Source of the DNA: Roseateles asaccharophilus
GTDB taxonomy: Bacteria; Pseudomonadota; Gammaproteobacteria; Burkholderiales; Burkholderiaceae_C
Length of the DNA stretch: 64,000 nucleotides
NCBI RefSeq assembly: GCF_004362405.1
Contig: NZ_SNXE01000003.1
Location: 124,001-188,000 of the forward strand
Direction of reading: 5' to 3'
Positions within the stretch are counted from its first letter, which is position 1. Each line of letters opens with the position of its first letter. Positions 8,090 to 16,869 of this stretch are shown here, piece by piece. The notes below the pieces were generated by a model. It saw only the letters and a list, made by a program, of their open reading frames with translations. It did not search any database and was not told the origin of the DNA. Made by a program: the position numbers and the translations under genes.

Positions 8090-9010
8090 TCAGCGCGTCT
8101 TGGCCGCGATGCGCTGACGCAGTGTGGGCAGCAGGGCCAGGGCGGCCTCGCGACCGGCCTGTATGCTGCGCCGCCGCGCGCTGAAGTCGGCGCTGCCTAT
8201 GCCCGCGAGCTGCGGACGCATCACCACGTCTGCCTCGCGCAGCTCGTAGCTGTTGATGCTGCGACTCATGATGGCAAAGGTCTGCAGCAGCATGCGCATG
8301 GCGTCGCCCAGGGGCTTGTCCTCCGGCGGGGAGCTGATGTCGACCGCGATCACCAGCTCCGCCCCCATCTGCCGCGCCTGGCGCACCGGCACCGGCGCCA
8401 CCAGACCGCCGTCCACGAACTCGCGCCCGCCGATCTTCACCGGCTGGAACACCGCGGGCACGGCACTGGAGGCGCGTACCGCGGTGCCGGTGTCGCCGCT
8501 GCGAAAAAGCACGCCCGAGCCATCGGCCAGGTCGGTGGCCAGAATGCCCAGGGGCAAGCTCATCTGCTCGATGGTCTTGTTGCCGGTGCGCTCTCGCACA
8601 TAGCGGGCCAGTGCCTCGCCGCGGATCAGGCCGCGGCCCGGAAAGGCCCAGTCCGTGATCGCGCCCTCGTCCATGCCCTCGGCCAGGGCCTGCATTTCCT
8701 TGCCGTTCTTGCCCGAGGCATACAGGGCCGCCACCAGGGAGCCGGCCGAGGTGCCCGCGACCAGGTCCACACCGATGCCGTGCTCCTCCAGCACCTGGAT
8801 CACGCCGATATGGGCAAAGCCGCGCGCCGCACCACCGCCGAGGGCCAGGCCGATGCGAGGGGGTTTGGGCGCCGGGCGCGGCCCGGAGGGCGGCGCATCC
8901 GGCGGGACCGGCGCGGTCGGCGCCTCGGAAGTGCCGATCAGGGGAACGCTGGAACAGGCGGCAAGCGCCAGAGGGGCCAGCAGCAGGCCCCGACGAGACA
9001 GAGAAGACAT
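8090..9010 (-). CDS. Patatin-like phospholipase, lipoprotein
   Basis: A 306-residue protein from the ATG complementary to 9008-9010. That start was chosen over an in-frame upstream one because it exposes a lipoprotein signal (SRRGLLLAPLALAACSS, lipobox LAAC). After a Pro-rich linker the patatin domain begins with the oxyanion loop GLALGGGAARG, then the nucleophile elbow GTSAGS and the catalytic Asp in DGGLVAPVPV. This Ser-Asp dyad cleaves acyl esters of phospholipids; RssA/YlbK-like members of this length are usually envelope-associated. It is divergent from the cupin gene. Substrate and physiological role are unknown. Confidence 0.9.
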   Translation of the reverse strand: MSSLSRRGLLLAPLALAACSSVPLIGTSEAPTAPVPPDAPPSGPRPAPKPPRIGLALGGGAARGFAHIGVIQVLEEHGIGVDLVAGTSAGSLVAALYASGKNGKEMQALAEGMDEGAITDWAFPGRGLIRGEALARYVRERTGNKTIEQMSLPLGILATDLADGSGVLFRSGDTGTAVRASSAVPAVFQPVKIGGREFVDGGLVAPVPVRQARQMGAELVIAVDISSPPEDKPLGDAMRMLLQTFAIMSRSINSYELREADVVMRPQLAGIGSADFSARRRSIQAGREAALALLPTLRQRIAAKTR

Positions 9011-9110
9011 GGGGCGGATTCTAGAGAGCGCCGCGGCGCCGACTCGCGGCCCGGGCCTGGCTGTATGAGAATGAACGCACACAGCTCAATGGCTGCAGGA
9101 GATCCTCATC

Positions 9111-9443
9111 ATGGCCCTGACCCACGCCAAGCATGGACAGCTGATCGATCTGGCACCCCTGGCCGATGGCAGCACCGACAGCCCCAGCACCAGCCTGATC
9201 AAGACCGAGCAGCTGCAGCTCATTCACATGGTGCTGCATGCCGGTCAGCGCATGCCCCAGCACAAAGTGGCCGGCGAGTTGGTCCTGCAATGTCTGGCGG
9301 GTCGCGTGCGTCTGCAGATGCCCGGCACCGAGCAGCCCCTGGCCGCCGGCCAGCTCACGGTGCTGCGGGCGGGCGAGCCGCATGCGGTGCTGGCCGAGCA
9401 GGACAGCTGCGTCTTGCTGACCCTGCTGCTGCCGGCCCACTGA
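9111..9443 (+). CDS. Cupin domain protein
   Basis: A 110-residue single-domain beta-barrel protein. It shows the two cupin motifs in reduced form: HMVLHAGQRMPQHKVAGELVLQCLAGRVRL (about residues 38-67, with His positions for a metal) and the second motif around LRAGEPHAVLAEQD. Function cannot be inferred; small cupins bind metals or small ligands and act as sensors or isomerases. A ribosome site AGGAG lies eight to twelve bases upstream of the ATG. The gene sits between a divergent patatin gene and ybiB. Confidence 0.8.
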   Translation: MALTHAKHGQLIDLAPLADGSTDSPSTSLIKTEQLQLIHMVLHAGQRMPQHKVAGELVLQCLAGRVRLQMPGTEQPLAAGQLTVLRAGEPHAVLAEQDSCVLLTLLLPAH

Positions 9444-9482
9444 GGCCGCTCATGGGCATGGCGGCCCCTACACTGTGCCGCC

Positions 9483-10406
9483 ATGGAATTTGCCCCCCTG
9501 ATCAAGGAAATCGGCCGCGGCGCGCGCGGCGCCCGCGACCTGGATGCCGAGCAGGCCCAGGCCCTGTTCGGCGCCATGCTGGACGGTGCGGTGCCCGAGC
9601 TGGAGTTGGGCGCCATCCTGCTGTCCCTGCGCATCAAGGGCGAGAGCGCCGAGGAGCTGGCCGGCTTCTGGCGCGCCATGCAGGCGCGCACGGCCCGGCT
9701 TGCGGTGCCGGCGGGCGGGCCGCGCTGCGTGCTGCTGCCCACCTTCAACGGCGCGCGCAAGCAGGCCAATCTGATGCCCCTGGTCGCTCTGCTGCTGGCC
9801 CGCGCAGGCGTGCCGGTGCTGATCTTCGGGCGGCATGACTTCGACAGCCGCCAGAGCCCTTTCGAGCTGCTTCAGGCCCTGGGCCTGCCGACCGCGAGCT
9901 CGCTGGAACAGGCCGAGGCCCAGCTCGCCGGCCGCCGCCTGGCCGTGCTGCCCCTGGCCCGGCTCAACCCCGGCCTGGACGCCCTGATGGCCCTGCGCCC
10001 GCGCCTGGGCCTGCGCAACAGCGGCCACAGCGTGGCCAAGCTGCTGGACGCGGCCCCCGGCCGCAGCGTGCGCGTGGTGGCGGTGACCCACCCCGAGTAC
10101 CTGGACAGCATGGGCCAGGCCCTGCTGGCGCAAAGTGCCGAAGGCCACCGCGGCCTGCTGATGCGCGCCAGCGAGGGTGAGGCCTATGCCCATCTGCGCC
10201 GCCGCGCCCAGCTCTACGGTTTTGTGGACGGCCAGCGCCAGGATCTGCACCCGGCCGACAGCGCCGACCTGGACTGGCCGCTCTCGCCCGACTGCGAGGC
10301 CGAGGCCAACGCCCGGCTGATCGAGGCCATGCTGGACGGCCGCGCGCCGCTGCCGCCGCGCGTGGCCGAGCAGGTGGCGGCCCTGCGCCAACTGGCCGAG
10401 GGCTGA
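9483..10406 (+). CDS. ybiB: DNA-binding protein YbiB (TrpD2 family)
   Basis: A 307-residue protein of the anthranilate phosphoribosyltransferase fold that belongs to the YbiB/TrpD2 branch rather than TrpD. It starts MEFAPLIKEIGRGARGARDL with the helical domain, followed by LPTFNGARKQANLMPLVALLLA where TrpD has its PRPP loop, and LGLRNSGHSVAKLLD. E. coli YbiB binds nucleic acid without sequence preference and is LexA-controlled; an enzymatic activity has not been shown. The length is typical. It is 39 bases downstream of the cupin gene, possibly cotranscribed, and is followed by the AT-rich cysI control region. Confidence 0.88.
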   Translation: MEFAPLIKEIGRGARGARDLDAEQAQALFGAMLDGAVPELELGAILLSLRIKGESAEELAGFWRAMQARTARLAVPAGGPRCVLLPTFNGARKQANLMPLVALLLARAGVPVLIFGRHDFDSRQSPFELLQALGLPTASSLEQAEAQLAGRRLAVLPLARLNPGLDALMALRPRLGLRNSGHSVAKLLDAAPGRSVRVVAVTHPEYLDSMGQALLAQSAEGHRGLLMRASEGEAYAHLRRRAQLYGFVDGQRQDLHPADSADLDWPLSPDCEAEANARLIEAMLDGRAPLPPRVAEQVAALRQLAEG

Positions 10407-10431
10407 TCCGCCAGCCTCCCGGCTATGCCAG

Positions 10432-10490
10432 CGGATTCATATGCTTATCTGCGAATAAGCAATCTACGAATTTGTAGTTCTTATATATAT
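10432..10490 (+). promoter_or_regulatory. AT-rich control region of the cys operon with two dyads
   Basis: In otherwise GC-rich DNA this block carries two inverted repeats: GCTTAT-N6-ATAAGC (10443-10460) and CTAC-GAATTT-GTAG (10464-10477). A TATATAT stretch at about 10482-10488 could serve as the -10 element. The LysR-type T-N11-A spacing fits the first dyad, so CysB is the natural candidate regulator of the sulfate genes downstream. Start site and binding are inferred. Confidence 0.5.
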
Positions 10491-10741
10491 AAAGCTTCCA
10501 TACAGTCCGGCTCCTAGGCCTGGGAATCCCTGTCCCGGCCCCACCCATCGGGAGCAGCGGATTGCTTGTTGGACTGGATTGCGAACACGAGTGGCTTCGG
10601 CGCTCCGCCGCTGGCCGGACGCCCAGCTCACCCGCCGCCTGCCCCATGGGCCGTTGCGCCCCTCTGGCCCCTCTGCTGCGCCCATCCCTGCCGATGGCCG
10701 GCTGGCCAGTGATTCACTGATTTCGTAGTTCCGCGCAAGCC
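10491..10741 (+). other. Untranslated leader of cysI, nothing recognised
   Basis: About 250 bases between the AT-rich block and the cysI start. I found no credible ORF with a ribosome site, no known riboswitch core and no terminator. If transcription begins at the TATATAT block, this is an unusually long leader for the operon. Confidence 0.4.
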
Positions 10742-12445
10742 ATGTACGCCTATACCGACTTCGACCGCCAGTTCGTGCGCGCCCGCGCCGCCCAGTTCCG
10801 CGATCAGCTGGAACGCAATCTGGCCGGCACCCTGAGCGATGACGAGTTCCGCCCCCTGCGCCTGCAAAACGGCTGGTATGTGCAGCGCCACGCCCCCATG
10901 CTGCGCGTGGCCGTGCCCTATGGCGTGCTGTCCGCGCGCCAGCTGCGCCGTCTGGCCGAGATCGCCCGCCAATGGGACCGCGGCTACGGTCACTTCACCA
11001 CCCGCCAGAACCTGCAATACAACTGGATCCCGCTGAAGGACGCCGCCGACGTGATGGACGCCCTGGCCGAGGTGGACATGCACGGCATCCAGACCAGCGG
11101 CAACTGCATCCGCAACATCACCACCGACGGCCTGGCCGGCGTGGCGCCCGACGAGATCGTGGACCCGCGGCCCTATGCCGAGGTGCTGCGCCAGTGGAGC
11201 ACCCTGCATCCCGAGTTCGCCTTCCTGCCGCGCAAGTTCAAGATCGCCATCTCGGGTGCCGCCGAGGACCGCGCGGCCATCGCCTGGCATGACATCGGCC
11301 TGCAGCTCAGGAAGAACGCCGCGGGCGAGGTGGGCTTCCAGGTGCTGGTGGGCGGCGGCATGGGTCGCACCCCCATCACCGGCCAGGTGATCCACGACTT
11401 CCTGCCCTGGAACCAGATCCTGGTCTATCTGGAGGCCATCGTGCGCGTCTACAACCGCTATGGCCGCCGCGACAATATGTACAAGGCCCGCATCAAGATC
11501 CTGGTCAAGGCCGAGGGTCAGGCCTTCTTCGACGCGGTCAACACCGAGTTCCAGCACATCCTCGGCGACGACGCCGGCGGCCACGAGCACCTGATCCCCC
11601 AGGCCGAGCTGGACCGCGTGGCGGCCAGCTTCACGACCCCGGCCGGCGTGAATGCCCTGCCCGCACAGGACATCTTTGAAGGGGCCCAAGGCGCCTACAA
11701 GCGCTGGCTGGAGCGCAATGTGCACGCCCACCGCCTGAGCGGCTACCGCGGCGTGACGCTCTCGCTCAAGCGCGCGGCCCTGCCGCCCGGCGATGCGACC
11801 GATGCCCAGATGGAAGCTGCCGCCGCGCTGGCCGAGCGCTTCAGCCACAGCGAGCTGCGCGTGACCCACGACCAGAACCTGCTGCTGCCCTGGGTGCGCG
11901 AGAGCGATCTGGGCGCGCTCTACGAGCTGGCCAAGGCCCATGGCTTTGCCACCCCGAACATCGGCCTGCTCTCCGACATGATCGCCTGCCCGGGCGGCGA
12001 CTTCTGCGCCCTGGCCAATGCCCGCTCCATCCCGGTGGCGGCCGCCATCACCGAGCGCTTCCAGGACCTGGACGAGCTCTACGACATCGGCGACATCGAC
12101 CTGCACATCAGCGGCTGCATCAACAGCTGCGGCCACCACCACAGCGGCCATATCGGCATCCTGGGCGTGGACAAGGACGGCAGCGAGTGGTACCAGATCA
12201 CGCTGGGCGGCTCGGACGGTTCCACCCTCTCGGGCGCTGCCGTGCCCGGCAAGGTGATCGGCCCCAGCTTTGCGGCCGACGAGGTGCCCGATGTGATCGA
12301 GTCCCTGATCCAGACCTACCGCGGCCAGCGCGCCGCCAACGAGCGCTTCATCGACACGGTGCGCCGCGTGGGCATCGAACCCTTCAAGGCGCCGGCCAAC
12401 GCCGTCCGCACCACGACAGGCACCCTGAGCGCTGCCGCCCGCTGA
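10742..12445 (+). CDS. cysI: Assimilatory sulfite reductase hemoprotein (nitrite/sulfite reductase family)
   Basis: A 567-residue siroheme/4Fe-4S enzyme that reduces sulfite to sulfide with six electrons. It shows the duplicated ferredoxin-like half domains (FTTRQNLQYNWIPL near residue 90; the second near 340-400) and the four cluster cysteines: Cys416 and Cys422 in CPGGDFC and Cys459 and Cys463 in SGCINSCGHHHSG. The CX5C/CX3C spacing is characteristic of sulfite and nitrite reductases; sulfite is chosen because the next genes are cysH, cysD, cysN and siroheme methylase. No cysJ flavoprotein gene is present, so the electron donor is probably ferredoxin or another small carrier. First gene of the cys operon; DUF934 starts 12 bases after its stop. 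Confidence 0.93.
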   Translation: MYAYTDFDRQFVRARAAQFRDQLERNLAGTLSDDEFRPLRLQNGWYVQRHAPMLRVAVPYGVLSARQLRRLAEIARQWDRGYGHFTTRQNLQYNWIPLKDAADVMDALAEVDMHGIQTSGNCIRNITTDGLAGVAPDEIVDPRPYAEVLRQWSTLHPEFAFLPRKFKIAISGAAEDRAAIAWHDIGLQLRKNAAGEVGFQVLVGGGMGRTPITGQVIHDFLPWNQILVYLEAIVRVYNRYGRRDNMYKARIKILVKAEGQAFFDAVNTEFQHILGDDAGGHEHLIPQAELDRVAASFTTPAGVNALPAQDIFEGAQGAYKRWLERNVHAHRLSGYRGVTLSLKRAALPPGDATDAQMEAAAALAERFSHSELRVTHDQNLLLPWVRESDLGALYELAKAHGFATPNIGLLSDMIACPGGDFCALANARSIPVAAAITERFQDLDELYDIGDIDLHISGCINSCGHHHSGHIGILGVDKDGSEWYQITLGGSDGSTLSGAAVPGKVIGPSFAADEVPDVIESLIQTYRGQRAANERFIDTVRRVGIEPFKAPANAVRTTTGTLSAAAR

Positions 12446-12457
12446 AAGAACAAGATC

Positions 12458-12943
12458 ATGAAGTTCATCGACGCTCACCACGACCAATGGCACCGGGTCC
12501 TCGGCGAGGACGGCCCCAAGCCCGACCCCGATCCCGCGCCCCATCTGCTGCTGAGCCTGGAGCAATGGCATGCCGTGCGCGGCCACTGGCCCGCCGATCT
12601 GCCCACGGCCGTGGAAGTGCCCAATGATTACGACATCGAAGGCCTGGCTCCCGATCTGCCACGCCTGGCGCTGATCGTGCTGCAGTTCCCCAAGTGGGTG
12701 GACGGCCGCGCCTACAGCCAGGCCCGCCTGCTGCGCAGCCGCTACCGCTTTGCCGGCGAGATCCGCGCCACCGGCGAGGTGCTGGTGGACATGGTGCTGC
12801 TGGCCGCCCGCACCGGCTTCGACGCAGTGCAACTGCGCGCCGACCAGAGCCTGGAAGCGGCCCAGCGTGCGCTGAGCTTCTTCCCCGGTCATTACCAGGG
12901 CGACACGCGACAGGCCAAGCCGCACTTTGCGGCACAGGGTTGA
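12458..12943 (+). CDS. DUF934 domain protein of the sulfate assimilation operon
   Basis: A 161-residue protein containing the DUF934 signature (VPNDYDIEGLAPDLPRLALIVLQFPKWVDGRAYSQARLLR, split here by residues about 48-88; key residues are the FPKW and GRAYS-ARLLR elements). It is regularly encoded beside cysI in beta- and gammaproteobacteria, and is often annotated as an oxidoreductase partner, but no cofactor motif is visible. An accessory role in sulfite reduction, for example replacing part of CysJ function, is plausible and unproven. It lies 12 bases after cysI and four bases before cysH. Confidence 0.85.
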   Translation: MKFIDAHHDQWHRVLGEDGPKPDPDPAPHLLLSLEQWHAVRGHWPADLPTAVEVPNDYDIEGLAPDLPRLALIVLQFPKWVDGRAYSQARLLRSRYRFAGEIRATGEVLVDMVLLAARTGFDAVQLRADQSLEAAQRALSFFPGHYQGDTRQAKPHFAAQG

Positions 12944-12947
12944 AGCC

Positions 12948-13748
12948 ATGAGCGGCGCAAGCTCTTCCCTTCTGCCAGGCGCGGCCGCGGGCGCCTCGGC
13001 CATCGCCCTTTATGCCCGGGCCACCGCCGGCTTCGAGGCGCGTGTGGCCGAGACCCTGGAACTGCTGCTGCAGGCCGTGGCCACCCATGGCGTCGGCCTG
13101 GTCCAGTCCACCAGCCTGGGCGCCGAGGACATGGTGATCACGGACCTGATCGCCCGCCACGGCCTGCCCGTGCGCATCGCCACCCTGGACACCGGCGCCC
13201 TGCATGCCGAGACCCTGGCCCTGATTGATCAGATCCAGACGCGCTACGAGCTGCCCGTCCAGGTCTACACCCCGGTTCACGACGCGGTGATCAATTTCGT
13301 GAGCGTGCGCGGCGAGCGCGCCATGTACGAGAGCCTGGCCCTGCGCAAGGCCTGCTGCGCCATCCGCAAGCTGGAGCCGCTGTCGCGCATGCTGAACGGT
13401 GCCACGGCCTGGATCACCGGCCTGCGCCGCGAGCAGAGCGCCAACCGCGCCGACGTGCCGTTTGACGAGGACGACGGCCAGGGTCGCCGCAAGCTCAATG
13501 TGCTGGCGGCCTGGAGCTGGGCCGATGTCTGGCACTACATCCAGACCTACCAGGTGCCCTACAACGCCCTGCACGACCAGTTCATGCCCAGCATCGGCTG
13601 TGCGCCCTGCACCCGGGCCATCGCCGTGGGCGAGGACTTCCGCGCCGGACGCTGGTGGTGGGAGGACGAGAACGCCAAGGAATGCGGCCTGCACAAGTCG
13701 CACTCCAACGAAGAGTTGAACACGAAGAAGTCAGGAGCCCCGGCATGA
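12948..13748 (+). CDS. cysH: Phosphoadenylyl/adenylyl-sulfate reductase
   Basis: A 266-residue reductase from the ATG at 12948, preferred over an in-frame ATG at 12927 that would lie inside the DUF934 gene. It has the nucleotide-binding SLGAEDMVITDLI region, TLDTGALHAETL, and the cluster cysteines CC in ALRKACCAIRKLEPL and CxxC in IGCAPCTRAI, plus the C-terminal catalytic ECGLH. The paired cysteines indicate the 4Fe-4S type that can use APS directly, agreeing with an operon that lacks cysC (APS kinase). It reduces APS to sulfite for CysI. The stop overlaps the cysD start as ATGA. Confidence 0.93.
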   Translation: MSGASSSLLPGAAAGASAIALYARATAGFEARVAETLELLLQAVATHGVGLVQSTSLGAEDMVITDLIARHGLPVRIATLDTGALHAETLALIDQIQTRYELPVQVYTPVHDAVINFVSVRGERAMYESLALRKACCAIRKLEPLSRMLNGATAWITGLRREQSANRADVPFDEDDGQGRRKLNVLAAWSWADVWHYIQTYQVPYNALHDQFMPSIGCAPCTRAIAVGEDFRAGRWWWEDENAKECGLHKSHSNEELNTKKSGAPA

Positions 13749-14704
13749 ACGCCCCGGTCAATCTCGAGAAACTGCTGCCCCAGGTGGACCACCGCCATCT
13801 GGACCATCTGGAAGAAGAGGCCATCTTCATCCTGCGCGAAGTGGCCGGCGCCTTCGAGCGCCCGGGCCTGCTCTTCTCCAGCGGCAAGGACAGCTGCGTG
13901 GTACTGCACCTAGCCGAGAAGGCCTTCAAGCAGCGCCAGGCCGACGGCAGCTTCAAGGGCCGCCTGCCCTTCCCGCTGGTGCATGTGGACACCGGCCACA
14001 ACTTCCCCGAGGTGATCGAGTTCCGCGAGCGCCGCGCCGCCGAGCTGGGCGACCGGCTGATCGTGGCGCATATGGACGAGTCCATCGCCCGTGGCACCGT
14101 GCGCCTGGCCCATCCGCTGGAGTCGCGCAACGGCCACCAGACCGTGACCCTGCTGGAAGCCATCGAGGAGCACCGTTTCGATGTGCTGATCGGCGGCGCC
14201 CGCCGCGACGAGGAAAAGGCCCGCGCCAAGGAGCGCATCTTCAGCCACCGCGACGGCTTCGGCCAGTGGCAGCCCAAGGAGCAGCGCCCCGAGCTCTGGA
14301 ATCTGTTCAACACCCGCATCCGTCCGGGCGAGCATTTCCGCGCCTTCCCCATCAGCAACTGGACCGAGCTCGACGTCTGGCTCTACATCGCCCGCGAGAA
14401 CATCGCCCTGCCCAGCCTCTACTACGCCCACCAGCGCCCCGTGGTGCGCAAGAAGGGCCTGCTGGTGCCGGTGACCGAGGTCACCCCGCCCGAAGCCGGC
14501 GATGTGGTGGAAACCGAGACCGTGCGCTTTCGCACCGTGGGCGACATGACCTGCACCTGCCCGGTGGAAAGCACGGCCGCCTCGGCCCAGGACATCGTGG
14601 CCGAGACCCTCACCGTCACCATCAGCGAGCGCGGCGCCACCCGCATGGACGACCGCACCTCCGACGCCTCCATGGAGCGTCGCAAGAAGGAAGGCTACTT
14701 CTGA
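13745..14704 (+). CDS. cysD: Sulfate adenylyltransferase subunit 2
   Basis: A 319-residue ATP-PPase-fold subunit of ATP sulfurylase. The PP-loop SSGKDSCVVLHLAEKAF is at about residues 45-61, followed by LVHVDTGHNFPEVIEFR and GGARRDEEKARAKER, the conserved ATP/sulfate-binding loop. It adenylates sulfate to APS; CysN supplies GTP hydrolysis to drive the reaction. The length and motifs are normal. The ATG at 13745 overlaps the cysH stop; cysN starts two bases after its stop, so stoichiometric coupled translation is likely. Confidence 0.95.
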   Translation: MNAPVNLEKLLPQVDHRHLDHLEEEAIFILREVAGAFERPGLLFSSGKDSCVVLHLAEKAFKQRQADGSFKGRLPFPLVHVDTGHNFPEVIEFRERRAAELGDRLIVAHMDESIARGTVRLAHPLESRNGHQTVTLLEAIEEHRFDVLIGGARRDEEKARAKERIFSHRDGFGQWQPKEQRPELWNLFNTRIRPGEHFRAFPISNWTELDVWLYIARENIALPSLYYAHQRPVVRKKGLLVPVTEVTPPEAGDVVETETVRFRTVGDMTCTCPVESTAASAQDIVAETLTVTISERGATRMDDRTSDASMERRKKEGYF

Positions 14705-14706
14705 TC

Positions 14707-16014
14707 ATGAGCGCAGTTCCCGACAACATCGTCCACCAGCAGGACGTCGACACCCAGCACCGCGCCCTGCGCTTCCTCACCGCAGGCAGCGTGGACGATG
14801 GCAAGAGCACCTTGATCGGCCGCCTGCTGTATGACAGCCGCGCCATCCTGGCCGACCAGCTGGACACGCTGGAAAAGCGCGCCGCCGGTGCGCCCATCGA
14901 CCTGTCCCTGCTGACCGACGGCCTGGAGGCCGAGCGCGAGCAGGGCATCACCATCGATGTGGCCTACCGCTACTTCGCCACCAAGACCCGCAAGTTCATC
15001 ATTGCGGACGCGCCGGGCCATGAGCAGTACACCCGCAATATGGTCACGGCCGCGGCCGGCAGCGATGCCGCCGTGGTGCTGGTGGACATCACCAAGCTGG
15101 ACCTGAGCCAGGCCGAGGTGGCCCTGCTGCCCCAGACCCGCCGCCACAGCCTGCTGGCTCATCTGCTGCGCGTGCCCAGCATCGTGTTCGCCATCAACAA
15201 GATCGACGCCCTGGCCGAGCCCGGCGCCGCCCAGGCAGGCTTCGCCAAGGTGAGCGCCGCCCTTCGCGCCTTCGCCGAGCAGGCCGGCATCGCGGTGACG
15301 GCCATCATCCCGGTCTCGGCCCTGCGCGGTGACAACGTCACCCAGCCCCTGGACGCCGACTGGTACGACGGCCCCTCCCTGCTGCAGGTGCTGGAAGGTC
15401 TGCCCGCGCTGCAGGAGCAGGTCGAGGGCCAGCTGCTGATCCCGGTGCAATACGTCGCACGCGAGGGTGAGGGCACGGGCCACCAGCCGCGAACCCTCTG
15501 GGGCCGCATCGCCCACGGCCAGGTGCGGGCCGGCGACGAGGTGCAGATCCTGCCCAGCGGCGAGAAGGCGCTCGTGGCCGAGGTGCGCCGCGCCGGCGAG
15601 ACCGTGGCCCATGCCGTGGCCGGCGAGTCGGCCGGCCTGGTGCTGGACCGCCAGCTGGATGTGAGCCGCGGCGACTGGGTGCTCACGCCCGGCAGCGCCA
15701 CGCCGGTGCAGAGCTTCGAGGCCACGCTGGCCTGGCTGGACACCGAGCCCGCCCAGCTGGGTCGCAAGTACTGGGTGCGCCACGGCAACCGCTGGGTCCA
15801 GGCCCGCATCGCCGCCATCGAGCACAAGCTGGACATCCACAGCCTGGCCGAGACCGAGGCCCAGGAGCTGGCCGTCAACGAGATCGGCCATGTGCGCATC
15901 GAGCTGCAGGCCGCCCTGCCGGTGGAGCCCTATGCGGCCAACCGCGTGGGCGGCTCGCTGATCGTGGTCGACCCCAGCAGCAATCGCACCTCGGGTGCCT
16001 TGCTGGTGCGCTGA
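14707..16014 (+). CDS. cysN: Sulfate adenylyltransferase subunit 1 (GTPase)
   Basis: A 435-residue EF-Tu-like GTPase with P-loop GSVDDGKST (about residues 26-34), G3 DAPGHEQY (about 107) and G4 NKID (about 161), followed by beta-barrel domains. It is the regulatory partner of CysD in ATP sulfurylase. There is no C-terminal APS kinase (CysC) domain; the protein stops after the barrels (GALLVR). That agrees with a 4Fe-4S CysH that reduces APS without PAPS. The ATG at 14707 follows the cysD stop by two bases. Confidence 0.95.
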   Translation: MSAVPDNIVHQQDVDTQHRALRFLTAGSVDDGKSTLIGRLLYDSRAILADQLDTLEKRAAGAPIDLSLLTDGLEAEREQGITIDVAYRYFATKTRKFIIADAPGHEQYTRNMVTAAAGSDAAVVLVDITKLDLSQAEVALLPQTRRHSLLAHLLRVPSIVFAINKIDALAEPGAAQAGFAKVSAALRAFAEQAGIAVTAIIPVSALRGDNVTQPLDADWYDGPSLLQVLEGLPALQEQVEGQLLIPVQYVAREGEGTGHQPRTLWGRIAHGQVRAGDEVQILPSGEKALVAEVRRAGETVAHAVAGESAGLVLDRQLDVSRGDWVLTPGSATPVQSFEATLAWLDTEPAQLGRKYWVRHGNRWVQARIAAIEHKLDIHSLAETEAQELAVNEIGHVRIELQAALPVEPYAANRVGGSLIVVDPSSNRTSGALLVR

Positions 16015-16033
16015 AGCCAGGAGGGGCTGGTCC

Positions 16034-16807
16034 ATGGGACGCGTCATCTTCGTCAGCGCCGGCCCCGGCGCGGCCGATCTCATCACCCTGCGCGGCGCGC
16101 GCGCGCTGCAGCAGGCCCAGGTGGTGCTGTTCGACGCGCTCACCGACCCCGCCCTGCGCGAACTGGCCCCCCAGGCCCAGTGGCTGGACGTGGGCAAGCG
16201 GGGCTTCTGCGACTCCACGGCCCAGACTGCCATCGACGCCCTGCTGGTCAAGATGGCAGGCCAGCACGGCGTGGTGGTGCGGCTCAAGGGCGGTGACGCC
16301 AGCGTCTTCGGCCGCCTGGAAGAGGAGCTGCAGGCGCTGGCCGCCGCGGGCATCGAGAGCGAGGTGGTGCCCGGCGTGACCGCCGCCATCGCCGCCGCCG
16401 CCCAGACCCAGCGCCCCCTCACACGCCGCGGCGCCGGCCGCAGCGTCAGCCTCACCACGGCCATGACCCGCGAAGGCGATCTGCAGGCCGCCCGCAGTGC
16501 CGATACCGAAGTCTTCTACATGGCCGGCCGCCAGCTGGCCGCCCTGTCGCGCAAGCTGCTGGAAGCCGGCTGGGCGCCCGACACGCCCTGCAGCGTGGTC
16601 TCCCGCGCCGGCTGGCCCGACGCCCTGAGCAGCGAGCATGCGGTGTCGGGTCTTGCCGCCGCCACCCTGCTGCACCGCGGCCGCCCCACGGTGGTGGTGG
16701 TGGGCGCCGGGGCCGCGCCCGTGGCGGGTGAGCCCCGCCCCGCGGCCGGCAGCATGGCCCTGCATCTTGCGCAGGAACAAGCCGGCGATACGGCCCTCAG
16801 CGGCTAA
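16034..16807 (+). CDS. cobA: Uroporphyrinogen-III C-methyltransferase (SUMT)
   Basis: A 257-residue SAM-dependent methylase that makes precorrin-2 for siroheme. It has VSAGPGAADLITLRGARAL at the start, VVRLKGGDASVFGRLEEE (about residues 77-94), PGVTAAIAAA and FYMAGRQLA. In the PLTRRGAGRSVSLTTAMT segment the usual His of PLTHRG is Arg. It is a single-domain enzyme without the CysG oxidase/ferrochelatase part, so the last siroheme steps must be encoded elsewhere. The position at the end of the cys operon (19 bases after cysN) fits supply of siroheme to CysI. Confidence 0.9.
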   Translation: MGRVIFVSAGPGAADLITLRGARALQQAQVVLFDALTDPALRELAPQAQWLDVGKRGFCDSTAQTAIDALLVKMAGQHGVVVRLKGGDASVFGRLEEELQALAAAGIESEVVPGVTAAIAAAAQTQRPLTRRGAGRSVSLTTAMTREGDLQAARSADTEVFYMAGRQLAALSRKLLEAGWAPDTPCSVVSRAGWPDALSSEHAVSGLAAATLLHRGRPTVVVVGAGAAPVAGEPRPAAGSMALHLAQEQAGDTALSG

Positions 16808-16869
16808 AATCCTTCGCTGCCCTCAGGCCCGGCAGGGCCGTCGCCCCATAAGAATCGAGTTGCCCCACC

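Noticed and set aside
10628-13003. 791-codon open frame opposite cysI and DUF934
   Set aside because: Low-complexity antisense reading of highly conserved genes; no ribosome site, no recognisable motif.
14695-16464. 589-codon frame opposite cysN and SUMT
   Set aside because: Antisense shadow; cysN and SUMT motifs leave no doubt about the coding strand.
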